A DNA stretch of 64,000 nucleotides from Fibrobacter sp. (GTDB taxonomy: Bacteria > Fibrobacterota > Fibrobacteria > Fibrobacterales > Fibrobacteraceae). Location: NCBI GenBank assembly GCA_024398835.1, contig JAKSIK010000007.1, forward strand, positions 1 through 64,000, in the 5' to 3' direction. Below the pieces are notes generated by a model, which made no database searches, was not told where the DNA came from, and saw only the letters and a list, made by a program, of their open reading frames with translations. Within the stretch, counting starts at the first letter, position 1. Every line of letters begins with the position of its first letter. A program made the translations under genes and the position numbers. This document shows, one piece after another, positions 52,978 through 62,600 of the stretch.

Positions 52978-53709
52978 TCAAAATAACTTTTTCTCCACAG
53001 AAAACGAATGCCAACTTTGATTTTCCCCTCCAAAACCATGGGCTCCCCAAAGTTCCCACTTTTCCCAAAATAGAGTCAGCGCCACAGAAAACGAAAAACC
53101 GGGGAAACGATAAATGGAAGTGAGGCAGCCATACTCAAAGCACAGGCTGTTGCCCAAATCGAAAGAAGTGTAATCCGTGATAAAGGTGGCGATGAAATGG
53201 GATGAAGGTCGCCATTCCAAGGAATTCAGAAGCGTCCAGGATTCATCGGTGTAGCCACGCACCCATACACCCAACTGGAAAACCTTCCAGAAAAACGAAG
53301 CACCTGGACTAATTTGATGCCGAAGCCAGGTTTCTCCACCCGGAATCCAGTCTGCAGAAAGTCCGTAACCAACCCCAACCGCAAAGTATTTTGTTTGTAG
53401 TGAAGCATCTACATTTGAAAAATTTTCACGATAAAGAGTATCCATTGCCAGATATTTTTCCGCAAAATGAATGCCCAGTTTTTTTATTTTCCACTCCCCA
53501 TGGGTTTCCGCCCACCAAAGGTCGGGGGCTCCAGCGGACATCCAAAAAACACCACCAAAAGAGGGCTCAATGAATTTCGCAGAATTTGTTCCATAATCCA
53601 AAGCATAGGGAAATAATTCCAAGGCAAAAGACTTTGAGGCAGCAAACATAACAAGCAAAATGCATGCAAACACATTACGGACGCAGAACAAAGCCCACCA
53701 CCTTTTCAT
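52978..53709 (-). CDS. Predicted outer-membrane/periplasmic beta-strand protein
   Basis: 243 residues from the ATG at 53709 (MKRWWALFCVRN), giving a signal peptide that ends near KSFA. The rest alternates hydrophobic and polar residues and is rich in Trp, Phe and Tyr (PSFGGVFWMSAGAPDLWW, FAVGVGYGLSADW), as expected for a small barrel of the PorV/PorT-like sort. It ends HSFSVEKKLF, with a terminal Phe as in outer-membrane proteins. No specific family recognised. It overlaps the upstream lamin-tail gene by 35 bases. Confidence 0.65.
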   Translation of the reverse strand: MKRWWALFCVRNVFACILLVMFAASKSFALELFPYALDYGTNSAKFIEPSFGGVFWMSAGAPDLWWAETHGEWKIKKLGIHFAEKYLAMDTLYRENFSNVDASLQTKYFAVGVGYGLSADWIPGGETWLRHQISPGASFFWKVFQLGVWVRGYTDESWTLLNSLEWRPSSHFIATFITDYTSFDLGNSLCFEYGCLTSIYRFPGFSFSVALTLFWEKWELWGAHGFGGENQSWHSFSVEKKLF

Positions 53710-55075
53710 AATTCCCCGCAGAAATGGATATGTAGCCAACACCTATGGAAATATGCTTTTGCACAGGCACACTCCACCAGACTCCCGATGTAGGCGGAAT
53801 ATTCATCTTCCATACCTCTCGACGAGCGGAATCCAGAAGTTTCAAAGACACATTGCTTTCATTTTCTATCCGAACTCGCAAGGGATCTCCCCGCTTACTG
53901 ATGACGCGGGAAAGCACTTTGTATGTAAACGGTTCTGCACTACTAGCAGAAACACGATGATTCACAAATCCGGGCGTATTTTCCGGTTTCCCTGTAATAG
54001 GGCTGAATCCCATGGGGCAAGTAACGGTAGACTTATCCCAGGAAACACTATCCAGAACCATATTTCTATAACATAGAGAAAGACTACCCGCAGTATTGTT
54101 CAAATAGCCTAGCGACACCTGTAACAAGCGGGCATCTCCATAGAGGATTTGTTCTCGAAGTGCCGCCGTATCTTTAGAAATCACAACACTCTCATAAGGG
54201 GCAAGAGAATCACCGATTTCGCCAAAATGACCGCTCCGATTGCAAAAACGAAGGTCGCCTAATGGCATTGGCCGAGCGGAGGCATTGTAGATTTCCACCC
54301 ACTCTGGAATAGGCTCCTCTGGACAATGATGCACCTCTGAAATGCGGGCCGGCGGGTTGTCCGCCGCAAAAATCAAGGTATCCACAACGTTATTGCTGGG
54401 GGCCTCATCTTCAGGCAGTTCCAGATGGAAAAGGTACGCCCCTGCGGGGATTTCCAACGAAAAGAATCCAGACAAAGTAACATCATCTTGAATTGGACTA
54501 CCGCCCTTGAAAAGTTCTTGATAATGCATCGTTGCGCTGATGGAATCGCAGCCCGTAAGCCAGCCCGAAACTTTCCATACCGGAGAACCGCCCTCAAACT
54601 TGATGTAAGAGAGCCCGCAATCGGCGATGTCCAATTCATACTGTGGATCGGCGGTTCCGGGAGTGCCCGAGGTAAACAGCCATTCATCGCTCTCCCCTAC
54701 CCGCTGGAAAGCCTTCCCCGCCTTCGGTTGCGGAAGGAGAATGCTGTCGCGGCAACTGCCAGAGGTAAGACGCCAGAGGGATTCCCGGGAGTTCGGGAGG
54801 GTAATGGAACCAAGGGATTCGCAAGCAAGCCCTTCACGACGTTCACAGAGGGAACTGTCGTGGGAAAGTAGCAACCGCCTTCCTTTCGGATAGGCAAACC
54901 TCAGAGGAGCCTTTCCTTCTAACCCAACAAATAGAGAATCCCCTTCAAAATTTTCATCCAACCGAATTTCCACATACTCCCCTTCCTGGTCGCTGACCAA
55001 AGTCGGGTCTGGAAAAAACTCCACAAACATGGGGCACGCCACAGCAGCCGCTGCAAGCCCAAGAATGTATTTCAA
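53675..55075 (-). CDS. Secreted protein with lamin-tail-like domain
   Basis: 466 residues. A short signal peptide (KYILGLAAAAVACP) is present; the first segment (PMFVEFFPDPTLVSDQEGEYVEIRL) already looks like a lamin-tail start. A clearer lamin-tail domain at about 265-375 has ARISEVHHCPEEPIPEWVEIYN, LGDLRFCNRSG and SLSLCYRNMVLDSVSWDKS. Between them is a CARDB-like segment (SGFFSLEIPAGAYLFHLEL). Such domains occur in surface and secreted nuclease or adhesin proteins. No catalytic motif is seen. It starts the row of genes that runs to ribD. Confidence 0.75.
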   Translation of the reverse strand: MKYILGLAAAAVACPMFVEFFPDPTLVSDQEGEYVEIRLDENFEGDSLFVGLEGKAPLRFAYPKGRRLLLSHDSSLCERREGLACESLGSITLPNSRESLWRLTSGSCRDSILLPQPKAGKAFQRVGESDEWLFTSGTPGTADPQYELDIADCGLSYIKFEGGSPVWKVSGWLTGCDSISATMHYQELFKGGSPIQDDVTLSGFFSLEIPAGAYLFHLELPEDEAPSNNVVDTLIFAADNPPARISEVHHCPEEPIPEWVEIYNASARPMPLGDLRFCNRSGHFGEIGDSLAPYESVVISKDTAALREQILYGDARLLQVSLGYLNNTAGSLSLCYRNMVLDSVSWDKSTVTCPMGFSPITGKPENTPGFVNHRVSASSAEPFTYKVLSRVISKRGDPLRVRIENESNVSLKLLDSARREVWKMNIPPTSGVWWSVPVQKHISIGVGYISISAGNYEKVVGFVLRP

Positions 55076-55146
55076 GATTACCCCCGAGGGGTACCTTCCC
55101 TGCCGCTACAAAAGCGCCGCCCTAAACGGGAACAGGAGAAGAAAGC

Positions 55147-56067
55147 CTAGTCGACAGACTTGTCGCCTGGAAGCATATAGGCAAGGGGATTCACTGGCGT
55201 ATTGTTAACCCAGACCTCATAGTGAAGATGAGGGCCCACAGAACGACCAGTATTTCCCATATAACCAATCACCTGGTAGCGATGAACGAACTGACCCGGA
55301 TTGACGATAGACATCTGCATGTGGCCATAGCGCGTCTTGATTCCGTTACCGTGATTAAGCGTCACATAATTTCCAAAAGTGGTGCTGAGTTGGGCCACTT
55401 CCACCACACCATCGGCAGAGGCGTAAATCGGAGTCCAGCGTTCGTTGGAGAGGTCCACACCGTAATGCATCTTCCCCACTTCGCCTGTAACCGGATGGAC
55501 ACGAGCGCCAAAGGAAGAAGCATAACGCCCCTTTGTAGGCGCAATGGAGGGAATAAAACGCCAGGTGGACTTCATCTGCTTCATGTATTCCGTCATGGAA
55601 GAGAAGGATGCGTTATTGTTTTCCAGCTTACCCTGCAAACGGTTTGCGGTTTCGCGCAAGGTGGACATTTTTTCAAAAACTGGTGAAGACCCGCGGAGGA
55701 GGAGCGTATCGGCAGGAACATAACCACCTGTTCCGAGTTCGCGTTCTTCTTCGTCCGGCACCGGCAGACCATACTTGGAGTGGAGACGCTGTTCATCCTT
55801 GAAAAAATCCGAGGAAATACCATTGAGGTAATTCAGCGTGCCTTCCACCTGGGAAAGTTCCTGATTCAAATCGGCACGGTCAGAAAGTACATGACTCAAG
55901 AGACCATCATAAACCGTTGTAGTAGAGAACTGGACCAGGAAAAGCAAAACGCCAACGCAAAGAACCACCTTCATCACTGGCAGCACCTTTAACAAGAACG
56001 CCGGGTAGTGAATCGTTATCGATTCCGACGAGTTCTGGAAGTGGATGGTTGTCTTTGCAAAAATCAC
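55147..56067 (-). CDS. M23-family peptidase (LytM/NlpD-like)
   Basis: 306 residues from a GTG at 56067. The frame also opens at a TTG 57 bases upstream, but that lies in the pckG terminator; an ATG at 55974 is another option. The N-terminus (FAKTTIHFQNSSESITIHYP) matches the usual cytoplasmic lead of M23 membrane peptidases, then one membrane helix (VMKVVLCVGVLLFLVQFS) and a coiled coil. The catalytic domain has FGARVHPVTGEVGKMHYGVD, YGHM and GPHLHYEVWVNN, with the zinc His/Asp set complete. It should cut or regulate cutting of peptidoglycan cross-links in the periplasm. Confidence 0.88.
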   Translation of the reverse strand: MIFAKTTIHFQNSSESITIHYPAFLLKVLPVMKVVLCVGVLLFLVQFSTTTVYDGLLSHVLSDRADLNQELSQVEGTLNYLNGISSDFFKDEQRLHSKYGLPVPDEEERELGTGGYVPADTLLLRGSSPVFEKMSTLRETANRLQGKLENNNASFSSMTEYMKQMKSTWRFIPSIAPTKGRYASSFGARVHPVTGEVGKMHYGVDLSNERWTPIYASADGVVEVAQLSTTFGNYVTLNHGNGIKTRYGHMQMSIVNPGQFVHRYQVIGYMGNTGRSVGPHLHYEVWVNNTPVNPLAYMLPGDKSVD

Positions 56068-56103
56068 GGGCTCAAAGATAGCAAAAAAAAGAGGACGGAG
56101 ACA

Positions 56104-56145
56104 ATAAAAAACACCCCGTGGCAATAACCACAGGGCGTTTTTAAA
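56104..56145 (-). terminator. Terminator of the PEP carboxykinase gene
   Basis: On the minus strand AAAAACGCCCTGTGG pairs with CCACGGGGTGTTTTT (two mismatches) around TTATTG, followed by a T-run. It begins about 15 bases after the pckG stop. Confidence 0.8.
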
Positions 56146-56159
56146 GGCAAAATATTGAA

Positions 56160-58019
56160 TTAAGCCTTGTTCAGACGATCCTGAATCATGTCGATGATTT
56201 CAGAAAGTTCCTTCGGGAGGTGAGCGCCGAACTTCGGATAGTGATTTTCCTTAACGTCGGCGAGTTCCTTCTTCCAACCTTCCACATCAACCTTGAGGAT
56301 TTCCGGAAGAGTCTTCTTGTAGCACTCTTCGAGGCCATCAGTGTTGAGGGTCTTCGGCATGTAACCGATAGCAGTTTCAACAACGTTGGAGTCGTCGCCA
56401 TTGCAGCGATCGAAGATCCAAGCGAGGACGCGGCTGTTGTCGCCGTAACCCGGCCACATGAAGCCACCCGGGAGTTCAGCGTTGTTGGCATCCTTACGGA
56501 ACCAGTTCACGTAGAAGATCTTCGGGAGCTTGTCTTCGGAAGAAGCCTTACCGACTTCGATCCAGTGCTTGAAGTAGTCACCCATGTTGTAGCCGCAGAA
56601 CGGGAGGATGGCGAACGGGTCGCGACGGATCTTACCGACCTGGGATGCATCAATCGTGGAAGCAGCGGTGATTTCGGAACCAACGATGGAGCCGAGGAAC
56701 ACGCCGTGGTTCCAGCTGAGGGACTGGTGGACCAGAGGAATGGTGGACGGACGACGGCCACCGAAGAGGATTGCAGAGATAGGCACGCCGGCCGGATCTT
56801 CCCATTCCTTAGCAATGCACGGGCACTGGTAGGCAGGAGCGGTGAAGCGAGCATTCGGGTGAGCCATTTCTTCGCCCTTCTTGGCCTTGTCGTTCGGCAT
56901 GGCATCACGGGTCTTGCCCTTCCAGTCGACGAGCTTGCCAGTAGCAGCGTAGTCAATGCCTTCCCACCACACGTCGCCGTCTTCAGTGAGGGCGCAGTTC
57001 GTGTAGATGGTGTTCTTTTCTGCAGAGATAAGAGCGTTCTTGTTGGACTTTGCAGAAGTACCCGGGGCAACGCCGAAGAAACCGGCTTCCGGGTTGATGG
57101 CGTAGAGACGACCATCAGCACCAAACTTCATCCATGCAATGTCGTCACCGATGGTTTCGACCTTCCAGCCCGGGATAGTCGGGATGAGCATGGCGAGGTT
57201 AGTCTTACCGCAAGCAGACGGGAATGCGCCAGTCACGTACTTGACTTCGCCCTTCGGGTTCGTGAGCTTGAGGATGAGCATGTGTTCAGCGAGCCAGCCT
57301 TCGTCGCGAGCGAGAACGGTAGCGATACGGAGAGCGAAGCACTTCTTGCCGAGGAGGGCGTTTCCACCGTAACCCGAACCATAGGACCAAATGAGGTGTT
57401 CTTCCGGGAACTGGGAAATGTACTTGTATTCAACGTCAGCGCAGGGCCAGATGCCGTTGTCGCTTTCGCACTTGCGGAGCGGCTTACCAACGGAGTGGAG
57501 GCACGGAACGAAGTCAGCGTTCGGATCGGCATTGAAAATGTCCAAAACCTTCTTACCGGCACGGGTCATGATGTCCATGTTGAGAACGACGTATTCGGAG
57601 TCAGTGACTTCGATACCGTTCTTGGAAATTGCAGAACCGAGAGGGCCCATGCAGAACGGAATCACGTACATGGTACGGCCGTGCATACAACCCTTGTAGA
57701 GTTCGCGCATGGTCTGCTTGAGTTCGACCGGGTCGATCCAGTGGTTGGTCGGACCTGCATCTTCTTCCTTCACAGAGGAGATGAAGGTACGGGATTCAAC
57801 ACGGGCCACATCGGACGGGAGAGAACGGAACAAGAAGCAGTTTTCCTTCTTCTTGAGCGGAGTAGCAAGACCGGCCTTCACGCACTTCTGCATGAGGGCA
57901 TCATATTCTTCCTGAGAACCATCGACAACAACCACGTTGTCCGGTTCGCACATGGCGATCATTTCATTCACCCAAGTACTGATCTTCGGGTGCTTGATGT
58001 CGTTAAGAGTAAGACTCAT
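56160..58019 (-). CDS. pckG: Phosphoenolpyruvate carboxykinase (GTP)
   Basis: 619 residues, the size of GTP-dependent enzymes. FPSACGKTNLAML is the kinase P-loop with the active-site Cys, ETIGDDIAWMKFG carries the metal Asp pair, and NWFRKDANNAELPGGFMWPG is the substrate/guanine-binding region. It interconverts oxaloacetate and PEP; in ruminal Fibrobacter this is the CO2-fixing step towards succinate. Codon use is strongly biased and yields long antisense frames (up to 606 codons), a sign of high expression. It is divergent from glgC with 200 bases between. Confidence 0.96.
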   Translation of the reverse strand: MSLTLNDIKHPKISTWVNEMIAMCEPDNVVVVDGSQEEYDALMQKCVKAGLATPLKKKENCFLFRSLPSDVARVESRTFISSVKEEDAGPTNHWIDPVELKQTMRELYKGCMHGRTMYVIPFCMGPLGSAISKNGIEVTDSEYVVLNMDIMTRAGKKVLDIFNADPNADFVPCLHSVGKPLRKCESDNGIWPCADVEYKYISQFPEEHLIWSYGSGYGGNALLGKKCFALRIATVLARDEGWLAEHMLILKLTNPKGEVKYVTGAFPSACGKTNLAMLIPTIPGWKVETIGDDIAWMKFGADGRLYAINPEAGFFGVAPGTSAKSNKNALISAEKNTIYTNCALTEDGDVWWEGIDYAATGKLVDWKGKTRDAMPNDKAKKGEEMAHPNARFTAPAYQCPCIAKEWEDPAGVPISAILFGGRRPSTIPLVHQSLSWNHGVFLGSIVGSEITAASTIDASQVGKIRRDPFAILPFCGYNMGDYFKHWIEVGKASSEDKLPKIFYVNWFRKDANNAELPGGFMWPGYGDNSRVLAWIFDRCNGDDSNVVETAIGYMPKTLNTDGLEECYKKTLPEILKVDVEGWKKELADVKENHYPKFGAHLPKELSEIIDMIQDRLNKA

Positions 58020-58198
58020 TATAGAGCTCCTATTGTTTAGTTGTTTGTTTTCGATAAAATTTCTCGAACGAGAGGAAAATTAGCATAATTTGTGGTGGTA
58101 GACCTAGTGCAACTGCAAAAAATCCACTTTTTAACGAAATTTACGCACATTCTTCCTTTTTCGTCAAAAATATGGTAAATTAAGCGTGTATTTTGTTT

Positions 58199-58212
58199 TC
58201 AAAACGTTTTGA
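58199..58212. promoter_or_regulatory. Perfect 14-bp palindrome over the glgC Shine-Dalgarno region
   Basis: TCAAAACGTTTTGA at 58199-58212 is a perfect palindrome with a central CG, the form of LacI/CcpA-type operators. Its 3' end runs into the GAGG (58211-58214) that serves as the glgC ribosome site, 7 bases before the ATG. The rest of the 58020-58219 gap is AT-rich and must hold both promoters. Confidence 0.4.
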
Positions 58213-58219
58213 GGTTTAA

Positions 58220-59470
58220 ATGAGCTGGTCTTATTCAAGAGAGCACCAGAAAAATGTGCTTTGCATGATTATGGCAGGCGGCCAGGGAAGCCGCCTTCAA
58301 CCCCTCACCCGTGACCGGGCTAAACCCGCCGTTCATTTCGGCGGCACCTACCGCATTATCGACTTTGTTCTCAACAACTTCATCAACTCCGGCATTTTCA
58401 AAATCAAGGTGCTAACCCAATTCAAGAGCGACTCCTTGAACAAGCACATTTCTGCGGCCTGGAACCTGAATGCAAGCCTTGACCAGTATGTGGACTTGGT
58501 ACCGGCTCAGATGCGTACTGGCGACGACTGGTATAAAGGTACAGCAGACGCAATTTTCCAGAACATCAACTTGATTACTGACGAACGTCCGGATCTCGTC
58601 GCCATTTTTGGCGGTGACCACATTTACAAGATGGACATCAACCAGATGATCGACTTCCATCTTTCCCGTGCGGCTCTCCTTACCATCGCAGCCATTCCCG
58701 TGCCGGTAGAAGAAGCTCGTGAATTTGGCATTATCGAGGTGGACGCAGACAACCGAATGATTGGTTTTGAAGAAAAGCCCAAGAATCCGAAAGAAATGCC
58801 AGGGAATCCGGGCTGGTGCCTCGCCAGTATGGGCAACTACATCTTTACAAGCAAGTTCCTGGTTCGTGAACTTTTGAAAGGTGCTGAAAGCGGCGCTACC
58901 GACTTCGGCAAGCACATCATTCCAAGTCTCTATAAAGAAAACCCCGTCTACGTCTATGACTTCAACACCAACATCGTGCGCGGCGAGCAGGCCAGCACCA
59001 AGGGCTACTGGCGCGATGTGGGAACGTTGGACGCTTTCTTCGAAGCAAACATGGATCTCTGCTCCGAGAATCCGCCCTTTGACCTTTACAACAACTACTG
59101 GCCCATCCGCACTTACAACTGGAACCAGCCGCCTGCCAGATTCTATGCCGGCGACGGCAACGCTCACCAAGGCGCCGCCATTGATTCCATCGTTTCTGCC
59201 GGTTGCATTATCGGTGGCGGAACCGTGGTAAAGAGCATTCTCTCCCCTGGCGTCACTATTCAAAAAGATGCTCTAGTTGAAGAAGCCATTCTCTTCCCCA
59301 ATGTGACCATTGGCCCAGGAGCCAAGGTTCGCCGAGCTATCATTGAGAAGGGACTGCATATCCCTGCAGGCTTTGAAATCGGCTACGACCTGGAACGAGA
59401 CAAAAAGCTGTTCCACGTGACAGAATCTGGCATCGTGGTTCTCGCCAAGGATACCGTAATCAAGGCCTAG
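58220..59470 (+). CDS. glgC: Glucose-1-phosphate adenylyltransferase
   Basis: 416 residues. MIMAGGQGSRLQPLTRDRAKP and VHFGGTYRIIDFVLNNFINSG form the nucleotide-binding and regulatory N-terminal loop. IFGGDHIYKMD is the catalytic Asp segment, FEEKPKNP the sugar-phosphate loop and KGYWRDVGTLDAFFEANMDL is conserved in GlgC. The C-terminal left-handed beta-helix (GAAIDSIVSAGCIIGGG) follows. It makes ADP-glucose, the committed step of glycogen synthesis; Fibrobacter stores much glycogen. GAGG lies 5 bases before the ATG. A terminator follows. Confidence 0.96.
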   Translation: MSWSYSREHQKNVLCMIMAGGQGSRLQPLTRDRAKPAVHFGGTYRIIDFVLNNFINSGIFKIKVLTQFKSDSLNKHISAAWNLNASLDQYVDLVPAQMRTGDDWYKGTADAIFQNINLITDERPDLVAIFGGDHIYKMDINQMIDFHLSRAALLTIAAIPVPVEEAREFGIIEVDADNRMIGFEEKPKNPKEMPGNPGWCLASMGNYIFTSKFLVRELLKGAESGATDFGKHIIPSLYKENPVYVYDFNTNIVRGEQASTKGYWRDVGTLDAFFEANMDLCSENPPFDLYNNYWPIRTYNWNQPPARFYAGDGNAHQGAAIDSIVSAGCIIGGGTVVKSILSPGVTIQKDALVEEAILFPNVTIGPGAKVRRAIIEKGLHIPAGFEIGYDLERDKKLFHVTESGIVVLAKDTVIKA

Positions 59471-59507
59471 CAACAGAGCCAACAAACAAAAAGCATCACA
59501 TTTTAAC

Positions 59508-59548
59508 AAAAGCCCGTGGACGCATCCGCGGGCGTTTCTTTCGTTTAT
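59508..59548 (+). terminator. Terminator of glgC
   Basis: GCCCGTGGA at 59512-59520 pairs with TCCGCGGGC at 59525-59533 (9 pairs, one G-T) around CGCA, followed by GTTTCTTTCGTTT. Confidence 0.8.
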
Positions 59549-59560
59549 TACAAACAACAG

Positions 59561-59588
59561 AAATCCCCCGAGAGAACTCGGGGGATTT
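59561..59588 (-). terminator. Terminator of the GH51 gene
   Basis: AAATCCCCCGAG and CTCGGGGGATTT form a perfect 12-bp stem with a 4-base loop, 28 bases after the minus-strand stop at 59617. It could stop transcription from both sides, next to the glgC terminator. Confidence 0.85.
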
Positions 59589-59616
59589 CCAAATCACTGA
59601 TTTACGAATCTACGGA

Positions 59617-62600
59617 TTATTCCAAGACAATCAGGTTCACGGTACGCTTGCCAACCTTTACAGGCTTAGACAGATCAACCGGTTTTGCCTTCTTGGAAGG
59701 ATCGTTTTCCCAGCCTTCCTTCAGCTTTTCGGAGGTCTTATCCAAAGTCTGAATCTTGGCCTTACCCGTGAAGCCCGGGATGGAGAGCTTCAGCTCATAA
59801 TCGCTGTAGGGGCTCTTGTTGATCACAAGGAGGCTCTTCTTCTTTCCATTTTCTGTGTAGTAGGTGGAAAGGAGAGATTCATTATCGCCTTCAATCGTGG
59901 TCTTGAGGAGCTTACCGCGAAGGCCGTCAGAAGCCATCTGGAATGCCCAGTAGCTAGGACGAGCACAGTTCATGCATTCTTCTGCAGAACGAGTCAGGTA
60001 ACCGTAGTCACCGCCTTCCGGAGTGATGTCGTTGTGGATATCCCAGTACTGAGCGTTGTCCACATTTTCAGTGGCAAGCATACCGAGGTAGTCAGCAACG
60101 AACAAGCCGTTTTCCACAGCGATGGTCTGCGGACCAGGGTTGAAGTCCACGGAGTTCCATTCAGTGAGCCACAGTTCGAACTTCTTTTCCTTATGGAGTT
60201 CGGCAGTCCACTTGTCTACCAACTTGTGGAGGCGTTCGTAGATAGGAGCGAGATCCTGCGGAGCAGAGAGGAGGGCGAAGTCGTTTTCTTCACCATAGTG
60301 CTGCGGATAATGGTGCACAATGATACCGTCGGCAACATCACCAGCTTCACGAAGCATGTTGTCATTCCACTGACCGTCAAGAACACCCACGAGAGCAACC
60401 TTGATGGTGGGGTCAACCTTCTTCATGGCCACGATGAATTCGCGAGCACGCTTACCATAAATGGTACCGCCGTCTTTACCATACTTTTCATAGTAGGGAT
60501 GCCAGTTACCATAGATTTCGTTACCCACTTCCCAGTACTTGATGCCAGCCTTCTTGTCCACGTTGGTGTGCTTCACCCAGGCAGCAGCTTCTTCAGCGGT
60601 GCCAGAACCGAAGTTCACCGTAAACATGGCGTTAGAACCAGTTTCCTTCAACCAGGCGAGGAATTCATCCGTATCGACCATCCAGTCGTGGTTGTCGAGG
60701 ATTTCCTTCCAGTGGTCGTCATCAGCACGGAGGCCACCCGGATAGCGGATGATGCCGTGGTTGATGCGCTTGGCAAATTCAGCCGTCTGAACCTTGAACT
60801 TGGGGTTCTTCAGCATGTCGCCATCCCAGAGGGCAGCGTTGATACCGAAGAGGCCGCCAGAAATTTCAGGATTGAGGACGTCAGAGGAGCCCTTCACTTC
60901 AACCTTCACCACTGCCGGACGGTCAGCAGCCTTCACTTCCCTCATGTTGGTGAGCTTGATGTTATCCACTTCGAAGCTACCATTGGAGCCTTCTCCACCC
61001 GGTTTGAAGTCGAGGCTAGTGACCTTGTTCAAATCAAACACGCCATTTTCCTTTGCGTTAGGCGGTTGGTAATAGGGGAACTTGGAGAATGCACGGAACG
61101 GTACAATCACAGTGTTGCGACCGCGAGGTACACCGGTGTTGGCAACAAAGAGCTCGTTGCCAGCATCGCCAATCTGAACGGTAATGGACTGCCATGCACG
61201 TTCAGAATAGACGTCAAACATAATGCCCCAGTGCTTAGTCCAATCGCGATCAGCATCCGGACGACCGGTCTTTGCCATATCGAACACGATATCTACCCAG
61301 TCAGACATTTCAAAATGCTTGATGTTGAGAGAATGACCATCGAGTTTGGTAGTTGCGGCACCGACTTCAACTTCAACCTTGGACTTAGGACCATTAGACG
61401 GTTCCCACACGTCCTTGGCAAACTTGCTTTCGAAGTCTGTAATCACCACCTCCGGAGCCTTGGAGTTCCAGCTATCCCACTTGATATCCGGGTCAACCCA
61501 GTCAATATTCTCAGTGAAGGTAATCTGGTCCACAAAGATGGTCACAGGAGCGGGCTTGCCCGGTTCACCGGCGTTTTCACCCTTACCCACAGAGAAGCGG
61601 ATTTCCTGAATCTTATCCCACTGGACATCCTTGGCAACTTCGGCCTGCTTGTTAGCATCCCAGGCCTTACCCTTTCCATTGAACTTCTTCAGAGGAATCT
61701 TGGCAAGTTTCCAATCGGTACCAACCTTGGCACCTTCAATCCAGTCATTGAGGCTAATCTTAGTCTGGCTCTTGATGTCGTTACCCTGGTTGTCCAGGAT
61801 ACCGACATACACCTTTTCGCCACCAAGTTTACCCTTAATCCAGAAATAGAGGCCACCCTTATCGCGAACCTTGGAAAGGTCAATGAACTTGCCTTCACCA
61901 AGAGAGTAGGTCACACCAGACCAGTCATTGTTATCAATGTACATGGCGAGGACGTTCGGGTTGCCAGAGGTCTTGGACTGAGCTTCGCGTTGGGCGGAAA
62001 GACCACCATAGCTGTAACTGAAGCCCTTCAGGTTGTTGTCATAGAAGGTAGCAAGAGTCTTTGCCTTGCCATCCAGCTTGGCCGGATCCTTGGGTCCATC
62101 GATGACATCGTTATTTTCATCCCAATAGATGATCTTTGCCTTGGGCTTAGCCTTTTTGTTGCCCTTCACAATCTCGATATTGTCTACCCAAATTTCGAAA
62201 TCTGTGGCAGCACTCTTATCAATGGAGAAACGAATTTCTGCAATCTTATCCCAATCAATGCGAGCAGGGAATTCAGACTTGCGGGTATTATCCCAATACA
62301 AGCCACGATCAGGGAAATCCACCAGCGGAATGGAAACCTTTTTCCAATCCGTAGTAATGGCGCCACCTTCGATGTACTTGTTCATGGGAAGGACAACCTG
62401 AGTCTTCTTGCCATCACCCACTTCGTCATCCAAAAGACCAACCTTAACAGTTTCGCCGCCCTTCTTGCCCTTGATCATGAATTCAATCTTGGAATCAAGC
62501 ATGTACTTGTTCAAGTCGAAGAATTCATTATAAAGGCAGATGGATGCGCCGGAATATTCCTTAGGATCCAACTTAATATTCAAAGCAGCCTTAGATTTGT

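Noticed and set aside
56220..58040. A 606-codon open frame on the plus strand
   Set aside because: Antisense shadow of pckG with no domain and repetitive composition.
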